Assembly: GCA_014650015.1 (NCBI GenBank) | Contig: BMUD01000022.1 | Span: 1-64,000 of the forward strand | Length of the DNA stretch: 64,000 nucleotides | From: Streptomyces griseoloalbus | GTDB taxonomy: Bacteria; Actinomycetota; Actinomycetes; Streptomycetales; Streptomycetaceae | Direction of reading: 5' to 3' | Shown here: positions 25,535 to 34,368 of the stretch, piece after piece | Numbering within the stretch: the stretch's first letter is position 1 | How the letters are laid out: each line of letters starts with the position of its first letter | Notes under the pieces: model-generated | The model's database searches: none | What the model saw: the letters and a program-made list of their open reading frames with translations, nothing else | What the model was told of the DNA's origin: nothing | Program-made: the position numbers and the translations under genes

Positions 25535-27103
25535 ATGACCGCAGCCCAGGCATCCCGGACGTACGACGCCGTCATCGTCGGCGGGGGCCACAACGGCCTC
25601 GTCGCCGCCGCCTACCTCGCCCGCGCCGGCCGCTCCGTGCTGGTGCTGGAGCGGCTGGACAACACCGGCGGGGCGGCGGTGTCCACCCGCCCGTTCACCG
25701 GGGTCGACGCACGGCTGTCCCGCTACTCCTACCTGGTCAGCCTGCTGCCCTCGAAGATCGTCCAGGACCTGGGGCTGGACTTCCGGGTGCGCGCCCGCAC
25801 CATCTCCTCGTACACGCCCGCCGAACGCGACGGACGGCCCACCGGGCTGCTCGTCGGCGGCGGCGAGGAGCGCACCCGCGAGGCGTTCGCCCGGCTCACC
25901 GGCTCCGAGCGCGAGTACCGCGCCTGGCGGCGCTTCTACGACATGACCGGCCGCGTCGCCCGGCGCGTCTTCCCGACCCTCACCGAGCCGCTGCCCACCC
26001 GCGACGCGCTGCGCCGCACCGTCGACGACGACGAGGCCTGGCGGACCCTCTTCGAGGAACCCCTCGGCGTCGCCGTCGAGGAGCACTTCACCGACGACCT
26101 CGTGCGCGGCGTCGTCCTCACCGACGCCCTCATCGGCACCTTCGCCGACGCCCACGACCCCTCGCTGAAACAGAACCGCTGCTTCCTCTACCACGTCATC
26201 GGCGGCGGCACCGGAGCCTGGGACGTACCGGTCGGCGGCATGGGAGCCCTCACCGACGCGCTGGCCGACGCCGCACGCGCCGCCGGCGCGGTCGTCGCCA
26301 CCGGCCACGAGGCGGTGCGCGTCGACACCGACGGCCGCACGGCCGAGGTCACCCACCGCACGGCCGACGGCGAGGGCGTCGCCACCGCGCGGCACGTCCT
26401 GGTGAACGCCTCACCGCGCGAACTGGCGGCTCTCACGGGCGACTCGCCCCCGCCGCCCGCCGAGGGCGCCCAGCTCAAGGTCAACATGCTCCTCAGGCGG
26501 CTGCCCAGGCTGCGCGACACCGCCGTCGACCCGCGCGAGGCGTTCGCCGGGACCTTCCACGTCGCCGAGGGCTACGGGCAACTGGCCGCCGCGTACGACC
26601 GTGCCGCCGCCGGCGAACTGCCCTCCGCACCCCCCTCCGAGATCTACTGCCACTCGCTCACCGACCCCTCGATCCTCGGCCCGGACCTGGCCGCACAGGG
26701 CTACCAGACGCTCACCCTGTTCGGCCTGCACACCCCGGCGCGGCTGTTCGAGCACGACCACGACGCCGTCCGCGCGGAACTGCTGGAGTCGACCCTCGCC
26801 CAGCTCGACGCCCACCTGGCCGAACCGCTCGCCGACTGCCTGGCCACCGACGCCGACGGGCGCCCGTGCCTGGAGGCCAGGTCCCCGCTGGACCTGGAGC
26901 GGGACCTCGGGCTGCCCGGCGGCAACATCTTCCACCGCGAACTGTCCTGGCCCCACGCCCAGGACGGCACCGGCCGCTGGGGCGTGGAGACCCGGCACGC
27001 CAACGTGCTGCTGTGCGGCGCGGGCGCGGTGCGCGGCGGCGGAGTGAGCGGCGTACCGGGACACAACGCGGCCATGGCGGTGCTGGAGGCGGGAGAAGGC
27101 TGA
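25535..27103 (+). CDS. FAD-dependent oxidoreductase, phytoene dehydrogenase-related (PYROXD2-like)
   Basis: A 522-residue flavoprotein. The N-terminal Rossmann motif is VIVGGGHNGLVAAAYLARAGRSVLVLER, followed by GGAAVSTRPFTG and the C-terminal FAD-contact stretch LLCGAGAVRGGGVSGVPGHNAAMAVLE. The overall pattern is that of the phytoene desaturase/PYROXD2 group rather than true carotenoid enzymes. No carotenoid genes flank it, so a role in carotenogenesis should not be assumed. ATG 25535 is preceded by a weak CGAAG site. It follows the kinase gene by 49 bp and is convergent, 7 bp apart, with the next gene. Confidence 0.85.
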   Translation: MTAAQASRTYDAVIVGGGHNGLVAAAYLARAGRSVLVLERLDNTGGAAVSTRPFTGVDARLSRYSYLVSLLPSKIVQDLGLDFRVRARTISSYTPAERDGRPTGLLVGGGEERTREAFARLTGSEREYRAWRRFYDMTGRVARRVFPTLTEPLPTRDALRRTVDDDEAWRTLFEEPLGVAVEEHFTDDLVRGVVLTDALIGTFADAHDPSLKQNRCFLYHVIGGGTGAWDVPVGGMGALTDALADAARAAGAVVATGHEAVRVDTDGRTAEVTHRTADGEGVATARHVLVNASPRELAALTGDSPPPPAEGAQLKVNMLLRRLPRLRDTAVDPREAFAGTFHVAEGYGQLAAAYDRAAAGELPSAPPSEIYCHSLTDPSILGPDLAAQGYQTLTLFGLHTPARLFEHDHDAVRAELLESTLAQLDAHLAEPLADCLATDADGRPCLEARSPLDLERDLGLPGGNIFHRELSWPHAQDGTGRWGVETRHANVLLCGAGAVRGGGVSGVPGHNAAMAVLEAGEG

Positions 27104-27110
27104 CCGGGCG

Positions 27111-27473
27111 TCACGTTCCTCGCGTGCGCCAGGACAGCTTCAGCGGATAGCGTTCAGCCAACGCCTCGTATCGCGCACGTACTTCGTGCGTCGGCAGACG
27201 CGCGGCTCTGGCGTACGCCCAGACGTCCCGTTCCGTCAGCTCTTCCCCGGGATCGATGCCGGGTGCGAGACCGTCCTGGTCCCTGGACAGGAGGATCCTG
27301 TCGATCGCCTGTTTCTCGAAGTCCGCGAGGGACCACAGGACCGCCCTCCTCGTGGAGCTGGACGTGCCTTCCCCCATGGCCTCCAGCAGGGCCTCCCGGG
27401 CCGGGGCGTCTCCGAGCACCGCGAGCGCGGCCGTCAGGGACGTGGCGAGTTCGCCGGATGTCACCGACCGCAT
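27111..27473 (-). CDS. Hypothetical protein, 120 residues
   Basis: A soluble, mixed-charge protein of unknown family. Composition looks like a genuine helical protein (ALLEAMGEGTSSSTRRAVLWSLADFEKQAIDRILLS) and the C-terminal part EELTERDVWAYARAARLPTHEVRARYEAL resembles a small helical/HTH-like module. No metal, nucleotide or membrane motifs are visible. Start ATG at 27473 lacks an evident ribosome site. It lies 48 bp after the serine hydrolase gene on the same strand and could be its downstream partner in one transcript. The other frames over this stretch translate to Arg-rich antisense products, supporting this one. Confidence 0.6.
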   Translation of the reverse strand: MRSVTSGELATSLTAALAVLGDAPAREALLEAMGEGTSSSTRRAVLWSLADFEKQAIDRILLSRDQDGLAPGIDPGEELTERDVWAYARAARLPTHEVRARYEALAERYPLKLSWRTRGT

Positions 27474-27521
27474 GTCCCGGTGGGGCCGGAGGTCGCCGCC
27501 GGCGCGCGGCGCGCCCGCGGG

Positions 27522-29300
27522 TCAGTCCGTCGACTGCGTCCATCCGGTCGCCTCGACGCGTCCCGCGTCCGCCGGGCGCGACTCGTCGAAGAGCACGCCG
27601 CCGGGAGTCTCGACGCGCATCGCGTCGACATAGGCGCCGCGTCCGGCGTACAGCCGGTCCGTCGTGTACCGCCAGCGCAGACGGAGGCCGCGCGCGGCGG
27701 GCAGGTCCGCGGTGAGTTCGTGCCAGACCCGGCCCGACCAGCCGGTGGCCGTGCCCGACGGGTGCGGCTCCGGCTCCCCGCCCCGGCGCACCGTGGTGAA
27801 CGGCACCGGCTGCCAGGCCGCGCCGTCCTCGACACCGGCTTCCAGGACGAGGACGTCGGCGCGGGGCTCGGTGTCCCACCACAGCGCACAGCGCAGCCGT
27901 GCCCGGCCGGACGACGTGTCCAGCGCGGGGAGGGTGAGGGTCGCCGTCGACGGGCCCGCCATCCCGGAGAACCATGCCGTACGCCCCCGCGCCGGCCGGA
28001 CCGGCACCGCGCGGGCCAGCTGATTCGCGGCGGCCACGCGGGGGGCGGAGCCGGAACGCCAACCGCGCACCGGGTGCACGGAGTTGCCCAGCACCACGAG
28101 GAACGAGTCGGTGGTCGGGTCGAGCACCAGCGAGGTCCCGGTGAAACCGGTGTGGCCCGCCGTACGCGGGGTGGCCAGCGCGCCCATGTACCAGTGCTGG
28201 TACAGCTCGAACCCGAGGCCGTGTTCGTCGCCGGGAAAGGCGGTGTTGAAGTCGGTGAACATCAGCTCGACCGACTCCGGTGTCAGGATCCGCTCCCGGC
28301 CGTAGGCGCCGCCGTTGAGCAGCGTCCGCCCGAGGACCGCCAGGTCCCACGCGTGGGAGAACACGCCCGCGTGGCCCGCGACGCCGCCCAGGCTGTAGGC
28401 GTTCTCGTCGTGCACCTCGCCCCACACCAGCCCCCGGTCGAGACCGGACCACGGCGCCCGCGCGTCCTCCGTGGCCGCGATCCGCGGCTTCCAGGAGGCG
28501 GGCGGGTTGTAGCGGGTGTGGCGCATGCCCAGCGGGCCGGTGATCTCGTCGTGCAGGAGGACGTCGAGCGTACGGCCGGTGACCTTCTCCAGGACCAGCT
28601 GGAGCGAGATCAGGTTCAGGTCCGAGTACAGATACGCGGTACCGGGCGGACCGGCCGGCGTCTCGTCGTAGATCAGCCGGACCTTCTCCTCGTACGTGGG
28701 CGCGTCGTACAGCGGGATCCAGGCACGGAAACCCGAGGTGTGGGTGAGCAGCTGACGGATGGTCACATCCTGCTTGCCCGCACGCCCGAAGTCCGGCAGA
28801 TACGAGGCGACGGCCGCCTCCAGCCCCAGCGCGCCCCGTTCGATCTGCTGCACGGCAAGGATCGAGGTGAACAGTTTCGACACCGAGGCCAGGTCGAAGA
28901 CGGTGTCCTCGGCCATGGGGATTTGCCGGTCCGCCGGGAACTCGACACCGGTGTCGGTCGCTTCGTCGTACGCCTTGTAGCGCACCGCCATGCCGATGGG
29001 CCGGTGCAGCGCGACGGTGCCGCCGCGCCCGGCGAGCAGTACCGCGCCCGCGTACCAGGGGTGCTCGGGGGAGGGGGCGAGGAACGCCTCGGCGTCGGTG
29101 ACGAGCTGCCGCAGAGGTGCGGAGAGCAGTCCGGCATGCCGGGCGGACCCGTACCGCAGGGTCGGACGGCCGCCGCGCGAGGGGACGGCCGCCGAGGCCG
29201 GGTCGGCCGGGAGGGCGGCGAAGGCCAGTGCACCGCCCAAGGTCAGGGCGCCTGCCGCCAGTTGGCGCCGGGTGATCCCTCTCGCCCCTTCGTCCGCCAT
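27522..29300 (-). CDS. Tat-exported serine hydrolase (class C beta-lactamase/esterase fold)
   Basis: 592 residues. The N-terminus has a Tat signal (TRRQLAAGALTLGGALAFAAL, cleavage near ASA-A at about 37). The beta-lactamase/CubicO fold carries the catalytic SxxK at S139-VS-K142 (LASVSKLFTS) and the second motif YSDLN in place of the canonical YxN. The C-terminal ~170 residues form a beta-rich extension with WWDTEPRADVLVLEAG and WRYTTDRLYAGRGAYVDAM, resembling carbohydrate- or immune-inhibitor-A-like sandwich domains. Likely an extracellular D-alanyl peptidase or esterase; substrate not readable. ATG 29300 is followed by a twin-arginine pattern, which fixes the start. Confidence 0.87.
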   Translation of the reverse strand: MADEGARGITRRQLAAGALTLGGALAFAALPADPASAAVPSRGGRPTLRYGSARHAGLLSAPLRQLVTDAEAFLAPSPEHPWYAGAVLLAGRGGTVALHRPIGMAVRYKAYDEATDTGVEFPADRQIPMAEDTVFDLASVSKLFTSILAVQQIERGALGLEAAVASYLPDFGRAGKQDVTIRQLLTHTSGFRAWIPLYDAPTYEEKVRLIYDETPAGPPGTAYLYSDLNLISLQLVLEKVTGRTLDVLLHDEITGPLGMRHTRYNPPASWKPRIAATEDARAPWSGLDRGLVWGEVHDENAYSLGGVAGHAGVFSHAWDLAVLGRTLLNGGAYGRERILTPESVELMFTDFNTAFPGDEHGLGFELYQHWYMGALATPRTAGHTGFTGTSLVLDPTTDSFLVVLGNSVHPVRGWRSGSAPRVAAANQLARAVPVRPARGRTAWFSGMAGPSTATLTLPALDTSSGRARLRCALWWDTEPRADVLVLEAGVEDGAAWQPVPFTTVRRGGEPEPHPSGTATGWSGRVWHELTADLPAARGLRLRWRYTTDRLYAGRGAYVDAMRVETPGGVLFDESRPADAGRVEATGWTQSTD

Positions 29301-29694
29301 GAGGTTCCTCCCGTGTCGTGGCCCTGGGCGGGCTGAAAGAATTTTCCGGGGGCCGCCTTGCGGAGTGAAACTTTCCTGTCAGGAGTGGGATGTGTCAATG
29401 GGGCGTGCGCGGTCGCCGGGAAACGTGCGGCGCCAGGGAGACAACTCCGGGCGCAGTGCTCTGGCTGGAGTGGTGCGGTGGGTGTACCGCGGGCGGAGTG
29501 GTCGGGCCCGCCCGGCGACGCCATGGCCGTCACACCGCTGTGTCCGGCGCTGAACTGGCTGATCGTCGAACAGCTCACCCCGCCGGACGTCTTCACCCCC
29601 GCGGAGCGCGAGCGGCCGGTGACGGCCGCGGTCGAGCGCGTCGTGGCGGCCGAGTGGGCCGGCGGGGACCCGAAGGGGTGGCGCCCCGGCGCCC
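29301..29694. other. Intergenic region with possible coding remnant
   Basis: A ~390-bp gap between two minus-strand genes. From 29523 a + frame reads ALNWLIVEQLTPPDVFTPAE..RVVAAEWAGGDPKGW with typical Streptomyces codon bias, then runs without a stop into antisense of paaK. No ribosome site precedes it. It could be a 5' fragment of a lost gene. The rest presumably carries the serine hydrolase promoter. Confidence 0.35.
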
Positions 29695-30996
29695 CTAACC
29701 CCGCGGCTCGCGCAGATCCACGATCCGCCGGATCTTGCCCACCGACCGCTCCAGCGTCTCCGGGTCGACGATCTCCACCCCGGCCGACACCCCGATGCCG
29801 TCCTTCACCGCCGCCGCGATGGACCGCGCGGCCGCCTCCCGCGCCGTCGCGTCCGCGTCGGGACGGGCCTCCGCGCGGACGGTGAGGGAGTCCAGCCGGC
29901 CCTCGGTGGTGAGGCGGAGCTGGAAGTGAGGTGCCACGCCCGGTGTACGCAGCACGATCTCCTCGATCTGTGTGGGGAAGAGGTTCACCCCGCGCAGGAT
30001 CACCATGTCGTCGCTGCGGCCGGTGACCTTCTCCATCCGCCGGAACACCCGGGCGGTGCCCGGCAGCAGCCGGGTCAGATCCCGCGTCCGGTACCGGACG
30101 ACCGGCATCGCCTCCTTGGTGAGCGAGGTGAAGACCAGCTCACCCCGCTCGCCCTCCGGAAGGACCTCGCCGGTGAGCGGGTCGACGACCTCAGGTAAGA
30201 AGTGGTCCTCCCAGATGTGCAGGCCGTCCTTGGTCTCCGCGCACTCCTGCGCGACCCCCGGCCCGATCACCTCCGACAGTCCGTATATGTCCACCGCGTC
30301 GATCGCGAACCGCTCCTCGATCTCCTGCCGCATCCGCTCCGTCCACGGCTCGGCGCCGAAGATCCCCACGCGCAGCGAGGTGCCGCGCGGATCGACGCCC
30401 TGCCGCTCGAACTCGTCGAGCAGCGTGAGCATGTAGGACGGGGTCACCATGATGACCGAGGGCTCCAGGTCCTGGATCAGCCGTACCTGACGGGACGTCA
30501 TCCCGCCGGACGCGGGGATCACCGTGCAGCCGAGCCGTTCGGCGCCGTAGTGCACGCCCAGGCCGCCGGTGAACAGGCCGTAACCGTAGGCCACATGCGC
30601 CGTGTCCCCGGGCCGGCAGCCCGCCGCGCGGAGGGAACGGGCCACCATGTCGGCCCACATGGACAGATCGCCCTCGGTGTAGCCGACGACCGTGGGAAGT
30701 CCGGTGGTGCCGCTGGAGGCGTGGATGCGGCGGATGCGGTCACGGGGCACGGCGAACATGCCGTACGGGTAGTTCTCCCGCAGGTCCGCCTTGGTGGTGA
30801 AGGGGAACCGGGACAGGTCGGACAGTGAGCGGCAGTCGTCCGGGTGGACGCCCGCCCGGTCGAAGGACTTCCGGTAGAACGGCACGTGGTCGTACGCGTG
30901 CCGCAGAGAGGTCCGCAGCCGGTCGAGCTGGAGCGCCCGCAAGCCCTCGACGTCGAGCCGTTCCGCCGGGTCCAGCAGGTCCGCCGCCTCCGTCAT
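29695..30996 (-). CDS. paaK: Phenylacetate-CoA ligase
   Basis: 433-residue acyl-adenylating enzyme that activates phenylacetate to phenylacetyl-CoA. The N-terminal LRTSLRHAYDHVPFYRKSFDRAG and LSRFPFTTKADLRENYP are typical of PaaK. The AMP-binding P-loop is HASSGTTGLPTVVGYT; YGLSEVIGPGVAQEC and YRTRDLT follow; and the C-terminal subdomain includes GRSDDMVILRGVNLFPTQIEEI. ATG 30996 is behind AGGTGAGGAG. No other paa genes adjoin it, so the ring-degradation pathway must be elsewhere or the ligase serves another aryl acid. A dyad operator 53 bp upstream suggests TetR/PaaR-type control. Confidence 0.93.
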   Translation of the reverse strand: MTEAADLLDPAERLDVEGLRALQLDRLRTSLRHAYDHVPFYRKSFDRAGVHPDDCRSLSDLSRFPFTTKADLRENYPYGMFAVPRDRIRRIHASSGTTGLPTVVGYTEGDLSMWADMVARSLRAAGCRPGDTAHVAYGYGLFTGGLGVHYGAERLGCTVIPASGGMTSRQVRLIQDLEPSVIMVTPSYMLTLLDEFERQGVDPRGTSLRVGIFGAEPWTERMRQEIEERFAIDAVDIYGLSEVIGPGVAQECAETKDGLHIWEDHFLPEVVDPLTGEVLPEGERGELVFTSLTKEAMPVVRYRTRDLTRLLPGTARVFRRMEKVTGRSDDMVILRGVNLFPTQIEEIVLRTPGVAPHFQLRLTTEGRLDSLTVRAEARPDADATAREAAARSIAAAVKDGIGVSAGVEIVDPETLERSVGKIRRIVDLREPRG

Positions 30997-31366
30997 CGGG
31001 CTCTTCTCCTCACCTGTCGGGTCAATCGCGCCCATCACATCATTTCGGGCGACCGATCATTCGGTCGCTCCATCGGGGACCAGTAAGTCAGGCCACCGGC
31101 TCCCGGGGCAAGAGCCCGGCCTGCTCTTTTTCAGCGACGGCCACAGCCGCGCCCGGGGGCCGAGCTCGGCCGGTGCCGGCGCGGCCACCGCCGGGTGATC
31201 CTGCTCCATCCGCGCGGTACGGGGGAGCCGGCGGCACCGGCGGCCTGGACCCCGTCTTCCTCCCCTTCTTCCACGGCGCTACCCGTGGCTGGACGATCCG
31301 CAGTGGTTCGCGGCGCGCGTCAGGCGGTTCCTCACGGAGCGGCTCCGAGACCGCGGCCAGGCGCCG
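30997..31366. other. Intergenic region upstream of paaK with possible remnant
   Basis: Contains the paaK operator (31049-31068). Further out, a + frame around 31280-31370 reads YPWLDDPQWFAARVRRFLTERLRD, which has the look of a C-terminal helix of a real protein (alpha/beta hydrolase tails are similar) but has no start and runs on past the gap. Possibly a decayed gene end. Confidence 0.35.
31049..31068. promoter_or_regulatory. Dyad operator upstream of paaK
   Basis: A perfect inverted repeat GCGACCGA-TCAT-TCGGTCGC, 8-bp arms with 4-bp centre. The ACCG-N6-CGGT core has the spacing of TetR-family PaaR sites. It lies 53 bp before the paaK start, where a repressor would block transcription. No TetR gene is in the window. 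Confidence 0.6.
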
Positions 31367-33163
31367 TCACCGCTGAGGGGCCGGGCCCCGGGCCTCCCCG
31401 CCGCGCGGACCGTACGCCGTCATGAAGCGGTCGCGGAACGTGTCCATGCCCCAGCGCGGAGCGTCCGGCGCGGGCTTGAGACCGTCGCTCCAGCCCCAGC
31501 CGGCCACCCGGTCCAGCACCTTGTCGTCCTTGGCGACGATCGTCACCGGCACGTCCCGGTTGGTGCTCCCGGCGGTCACGGTGGGCACCGGCTGGTGGTC
31601 GCCAAGGAAGACCAGGACCGTGTCCTCGTCGCCGTACCGCTCGACCCACTCGGTGAGGCTGCGCAGCGAGTACTCGATGGCCCGCCGGTACTCGGTGCGC
31701 ACCTTCTCCGGGTCCTTCCAGACCTCCTTCGGGTCCGTGCCCTCCTTCTTGATCCCGTGGAACACCGACCCGTCACCGAGGTCCTCCCAGTCGATCATGT
31801 GCGCGATGGGGGACCAGGGGTTGTGGCTGGAGGCGAGGATGATCTCCGCCATGATCGGCTCGCGGTCCTTCCTCCCGTGCTCCAGGCGTTCGAAGGCCTC
31901 CAGGCTGAACTGGTCGGGCACGGGCGTCCAGCTGAAGTACGGGCCGTGGTAGCCGAGGTGCTCGGAGTCGTAGATGTGGTCCAGGCCGAAGAACTCGCCC
32001 TCCGGCCAGGCCCGCCGCACCCCGGGCACGATGCCGACGGTGCGCCAGTCGCCGGCCTTGCGGAAGTAGCTGGTGAGGGTCATGCGGTCGCTGGTGGTCA
32101 GGCTGCGGTAGCGCTGCTGGTTCTTGATCCACAGTCCGGACAGGAAGGTCGAGTGGGCGAGCCAGCTGCCGGCGCCGGTCACCGGGGACGTCAGCCAGCC
32201 GCTGCGCGAGGTGAATCCGGCGTCCCTCAGCCGCCGGGTGCCGTCCTCGAGCGCCGCGTCGATCGGCCCCGCCATCGCCGGGTCGTCGATCGCGACCCGG
32301 CCGTAGCTCTCGACGAAGGTGAACAGGACGTCCTTGCCGCGCAGCCCCGTGAGCAGCTGGTCGGGCGGCGTCTTCGCGAAGGCGTCGACGGCCGCCTCCT
32401 TTTCGAACACCCGCGCGTCGCGCAATCCGGCGCGCACCTGCTCCACGCGGTTGCCCAGCATCTCCGCGGTGCCCTTGGTGGCGACGGGAACACCGGTGAT
32501 CCGTACGCCGAGCGTGACACAGGTGATCCACGCGACCCCCAGGACCAGCGTGGTCCGGGCGGCGACGGGACGGTGGCGGATCATCAGGTCGGTCAGCCGC
32601 ACCGTCGCCAGCGTCATGAGCGCCAGCACGCCGAGGAACAGCACGATCACCCCGACCACGGAGAGCACCTGTCCGCCCCGGCCGAACGACTCCCGGACGA
32701 AGTCCGCCGCGTCGTCGAGCAGAATCCAGTCGAGCACCAGGTCGAACGGCCGGGCCAGCACCTGGTGGAAACCCATGTCCACGAACTTCAGGACGGTGAG
32801 CAGACCGAGGAGGACGCCCGAGACCACCGCCGCGGCCCGCCGGAACCTCGGCGGCAGCGCGAGCAGCACGGTCGCCAGCAGGATCCCCTCGGCGGGCAGC
32901 CGGAGGAAGGCGACCGCGTTCACGCGCTCCACCTGGTTCGGCACGAGCAGCGCGAAGAGCACCAGCGCCCCGGCGAGCACGGTCGTCCCGATCGTGACGC
33001 CGCGCGCCGTACGGGGCCGGCGGTGCCGCCGGCCGAACCAGCCGGGTGGCGCGGGCACCGGTGCGCCGGGCGGTGCGTCCTCGGCGGCGGCCGGGGCGCC
33101 GTCCTGGTCCGCTCCGCCTTCGGTGCTGTCCGACGGCTGACGGGAGCGAATGAAGAGCGGCAC
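31367..33163 (-). CDS. Membrane-anchored sulfatase/phosphoglycerol-transferase-like protein
   Basis: 598 residues. A cytosolic Pro/Ala-rich N-terminus is followed by about five membrane helices (GTTVLAGALVLFALLVP; GILLATVLLALPP; AAAVVSGVLLGLLTVLKF; VVGVIVLFLGVLAL; TTLVLGVAWITCVTLG). A large extracytoplasmic alkaline-phosphatase-superfamily domain comes next, with FTFVESYGR near its start, LASSHNPWSP and FLGDHQPVP. The usual catalytic Thr/Ser environment is plausible but I cannot confirm all metal ligands. The layout is like lipoteichoic-acid synthases and related sulfatases. Start is GTG 33163 with GGAAGGA upstream. Substrate unknown. Confidence 0.83.
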   Translation of the reverse strand: MPLFIRSRQPSDSTEGGADQDGAPAAAEDAPPGAPVPAPPGWFGRRHRRPRTARGVTIGTTVLAGALVLFALLVPNQVERVNAVAFLRLPAEGILLATVLLALPPRFRRAAAVVSGVLLGLLTVLKFVDMGFHQVLARPFDLVLDWILLDDAADFVRESFGRGGQVLSVVGVIVLFLGVLALMTLATVRLTDLMIRHRPVAARTTLVLGVAWITCVTLGVRITGVPVATKGTAEMLGNRVEQVRAGLRDARVFEKEAAVDAFAKTPPDQLLTGLRGKDVLFTFVESYGRVAIDDPAMAGPIDAALEDGTRRLRDAGFTSRSGWLTSPVTGAGSWLAHSTFLSGLWIKNQQRYRSLTTSDRMTLTSYFRKAGDWRTVGIVPGVRRAWPEGEFFGLDHIYDSEHLGYHGPYFSWTPVPDQFSLEAFERLEHGRKDREPIMAEIILASSHNPWSPIAHMIDWEDLGDGSVFHGIKKEGTDPKEVWKDPEKVRTEYRRAIEYSLRSLTEWVERYGDEDTVLVFLGDHQPVPTVTAGSTNRDVPVTIVAKDDKVLDRVAGWGWSDGLKPAPDAPRWGMDTFRDRFMTAYGPRGGEARGPAPQR

Positions 33164-33377
33164 CCGGGGGTCCTTCCGTGCGGTCCTGCGGTGGCATGGC
33201 CAACAGGGCCCGGTGACGGGCCTGCCCCCACCAGTACGTCGGCACGTCACCGCAGGTTCAAACCGGCCCGCCTCTTCCTCCGGCGCCCCCGCGGAAAGGT
33301 ACTTCCCGCGTGGCCTGTCCGGCGCACGAACCGATCGCTAGGCTGACCGCGGACGACGAAACGGGAGGAGCACGGAC

Positions 33378-33620
33378 GTGGCCGAGAGGACCACCCAGCA
33401 GCGCCCGCTCACGGGCTGGGACAAGCCTGATCTGGACCTCAGCAACGCACAGTGGCAGTCCGGCAGCCGAGGCCTGGGCGATGTCCAGATCGCCTTCGTG
33501 GAGGGCTTCATCGCCATGCGCAACAGTGGCAGCCCGGGCAGCCCTTCCCTGATCTTCACCCCCGCAGAGTGGGGCGCGTTCGTGTCGGGAGCGCGGGAGG
33601 GGGAGTTCGACCTGACGTGA
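33378..33620 (+). CDS. DUF397 protein
   Basis: 80 residues with the DUF397 pattern: W-x(n)-NAQWQSGSRGLGDVQIAFVEGFIAMRNSGSP and the C-terminal LIFTPAEWGAFVSGAREGEFD. DUF397 proteins of actinomycetes usually sit next to an XRE regulator and act as its small partner (WhiJ-type pairs). Here no HTH gene is adjacent, so it is an orphan. GTG 33378 follows GGGAGGAG. The domain covers the whole protein; the first conserved half reads more like the duplicated form of the family. Its regulator may be encoded elsewhere. Confidence 0.85.
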   Translation: MAERTTQQRPLTGWDKPDLDLSNAQWQSGSRGLGDVQIAFVEGFIAMRNSGSPGSPSLIFTPAEWGAFVSGAREGEFDLT

Positions 33621-33767
33621 GCGGCGCGACCGTCGTGGGGCGGCCGGCCGCGGGGCAGTGTTCCCCGCGTTCCTCCGGACACGCGACCTGAGGAACCCGT
33701 CCCGGGCCACGCCTGAGTCAGGCTGGTTGGGGGGAGGGCGAAGGTCGTACTCCAAAGGCGAGGAACC

Positions 33768-34311
33768 ATGAGCACCCAGCCGGTCGTCGCGGCGGTCGAC
33801 GGTGACCGCCGTAACCGACGTGCTGCCCGGTGACGCCGCCGGTCATCTGGTCGAGGCCTCCCGGAACGCCGAGTCGGTCGTCGTGGGCCGCCACCGTCGC
33901 CGTCTGCCGGCCCCCGCTCGCATGACGGGTTCGGTCATACACGCCGTCCTGCTCCACGCGGCGAGCCCCGCGGACGCGGTGCGGCTGCCGCCCGTGACCG
34001 AGGCCCTGCGACGGCTGAACGAGGCGGCCGCCCGTACCCCCACCGTGCCGGTCCTGGGATGGGCCGAGGGGGCCGGGCCCGTGGTGCGGCGGCGGCCGGC
34101 CGCGGGCGGGGACGACCTGACCGCCGTACTCGCGCAGGCCGCGATCGCCTTCCTCGCGAGCCCCGACCGACAGCGGCCGCGCGCCTGCCACGCGCCGCGC
34201 CGTGTGCGCTACTTCCTGAAGGAACATCCGCGTCAGGAGTGGTGCGAGCCGTCCTGCGGCAACCGCGCCCGGGTGGCCCGCCACCACGAGCGCCACAGGC
34301 GCCCCGCGTAG
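33768..34311 (+). pseudogene. Chimeric pseudogene: universal stress protein remnant fused to CGNR zinc-finger remnant
   Basis: An ATG at 33768 with a GAGG site starts a typical UspA N-terminus (MSTQPVVAAVDG) but hits a stop at 33831. In another frame from 33802 (GTG) comes the end of a UspA fold (VTDVLPGDAAGHLVEASRNAESVVVGR...GSVIHAVLLHAASPA), so the middle of the gene is deleted with a frame change. Without a stop, that frame passes into a CGNR C-terminal half: LRRLNEAAARTPTVP...YFLKEHPRQEWCEPSCGNRARVARHHERHR. One zinc Cys of the finger appears replaced by Arg (ACHAPRRVRYF). The composite frame of 169 codons might be translated but is best viewed as fused debris of two genes. Confidence 0.7.
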
Positions 34312-34368
34312 CCGCGGACGCCGCCGCCCGACCGTCCGTCCGGGGGGCCGGGCACGTACCATGGCGGC

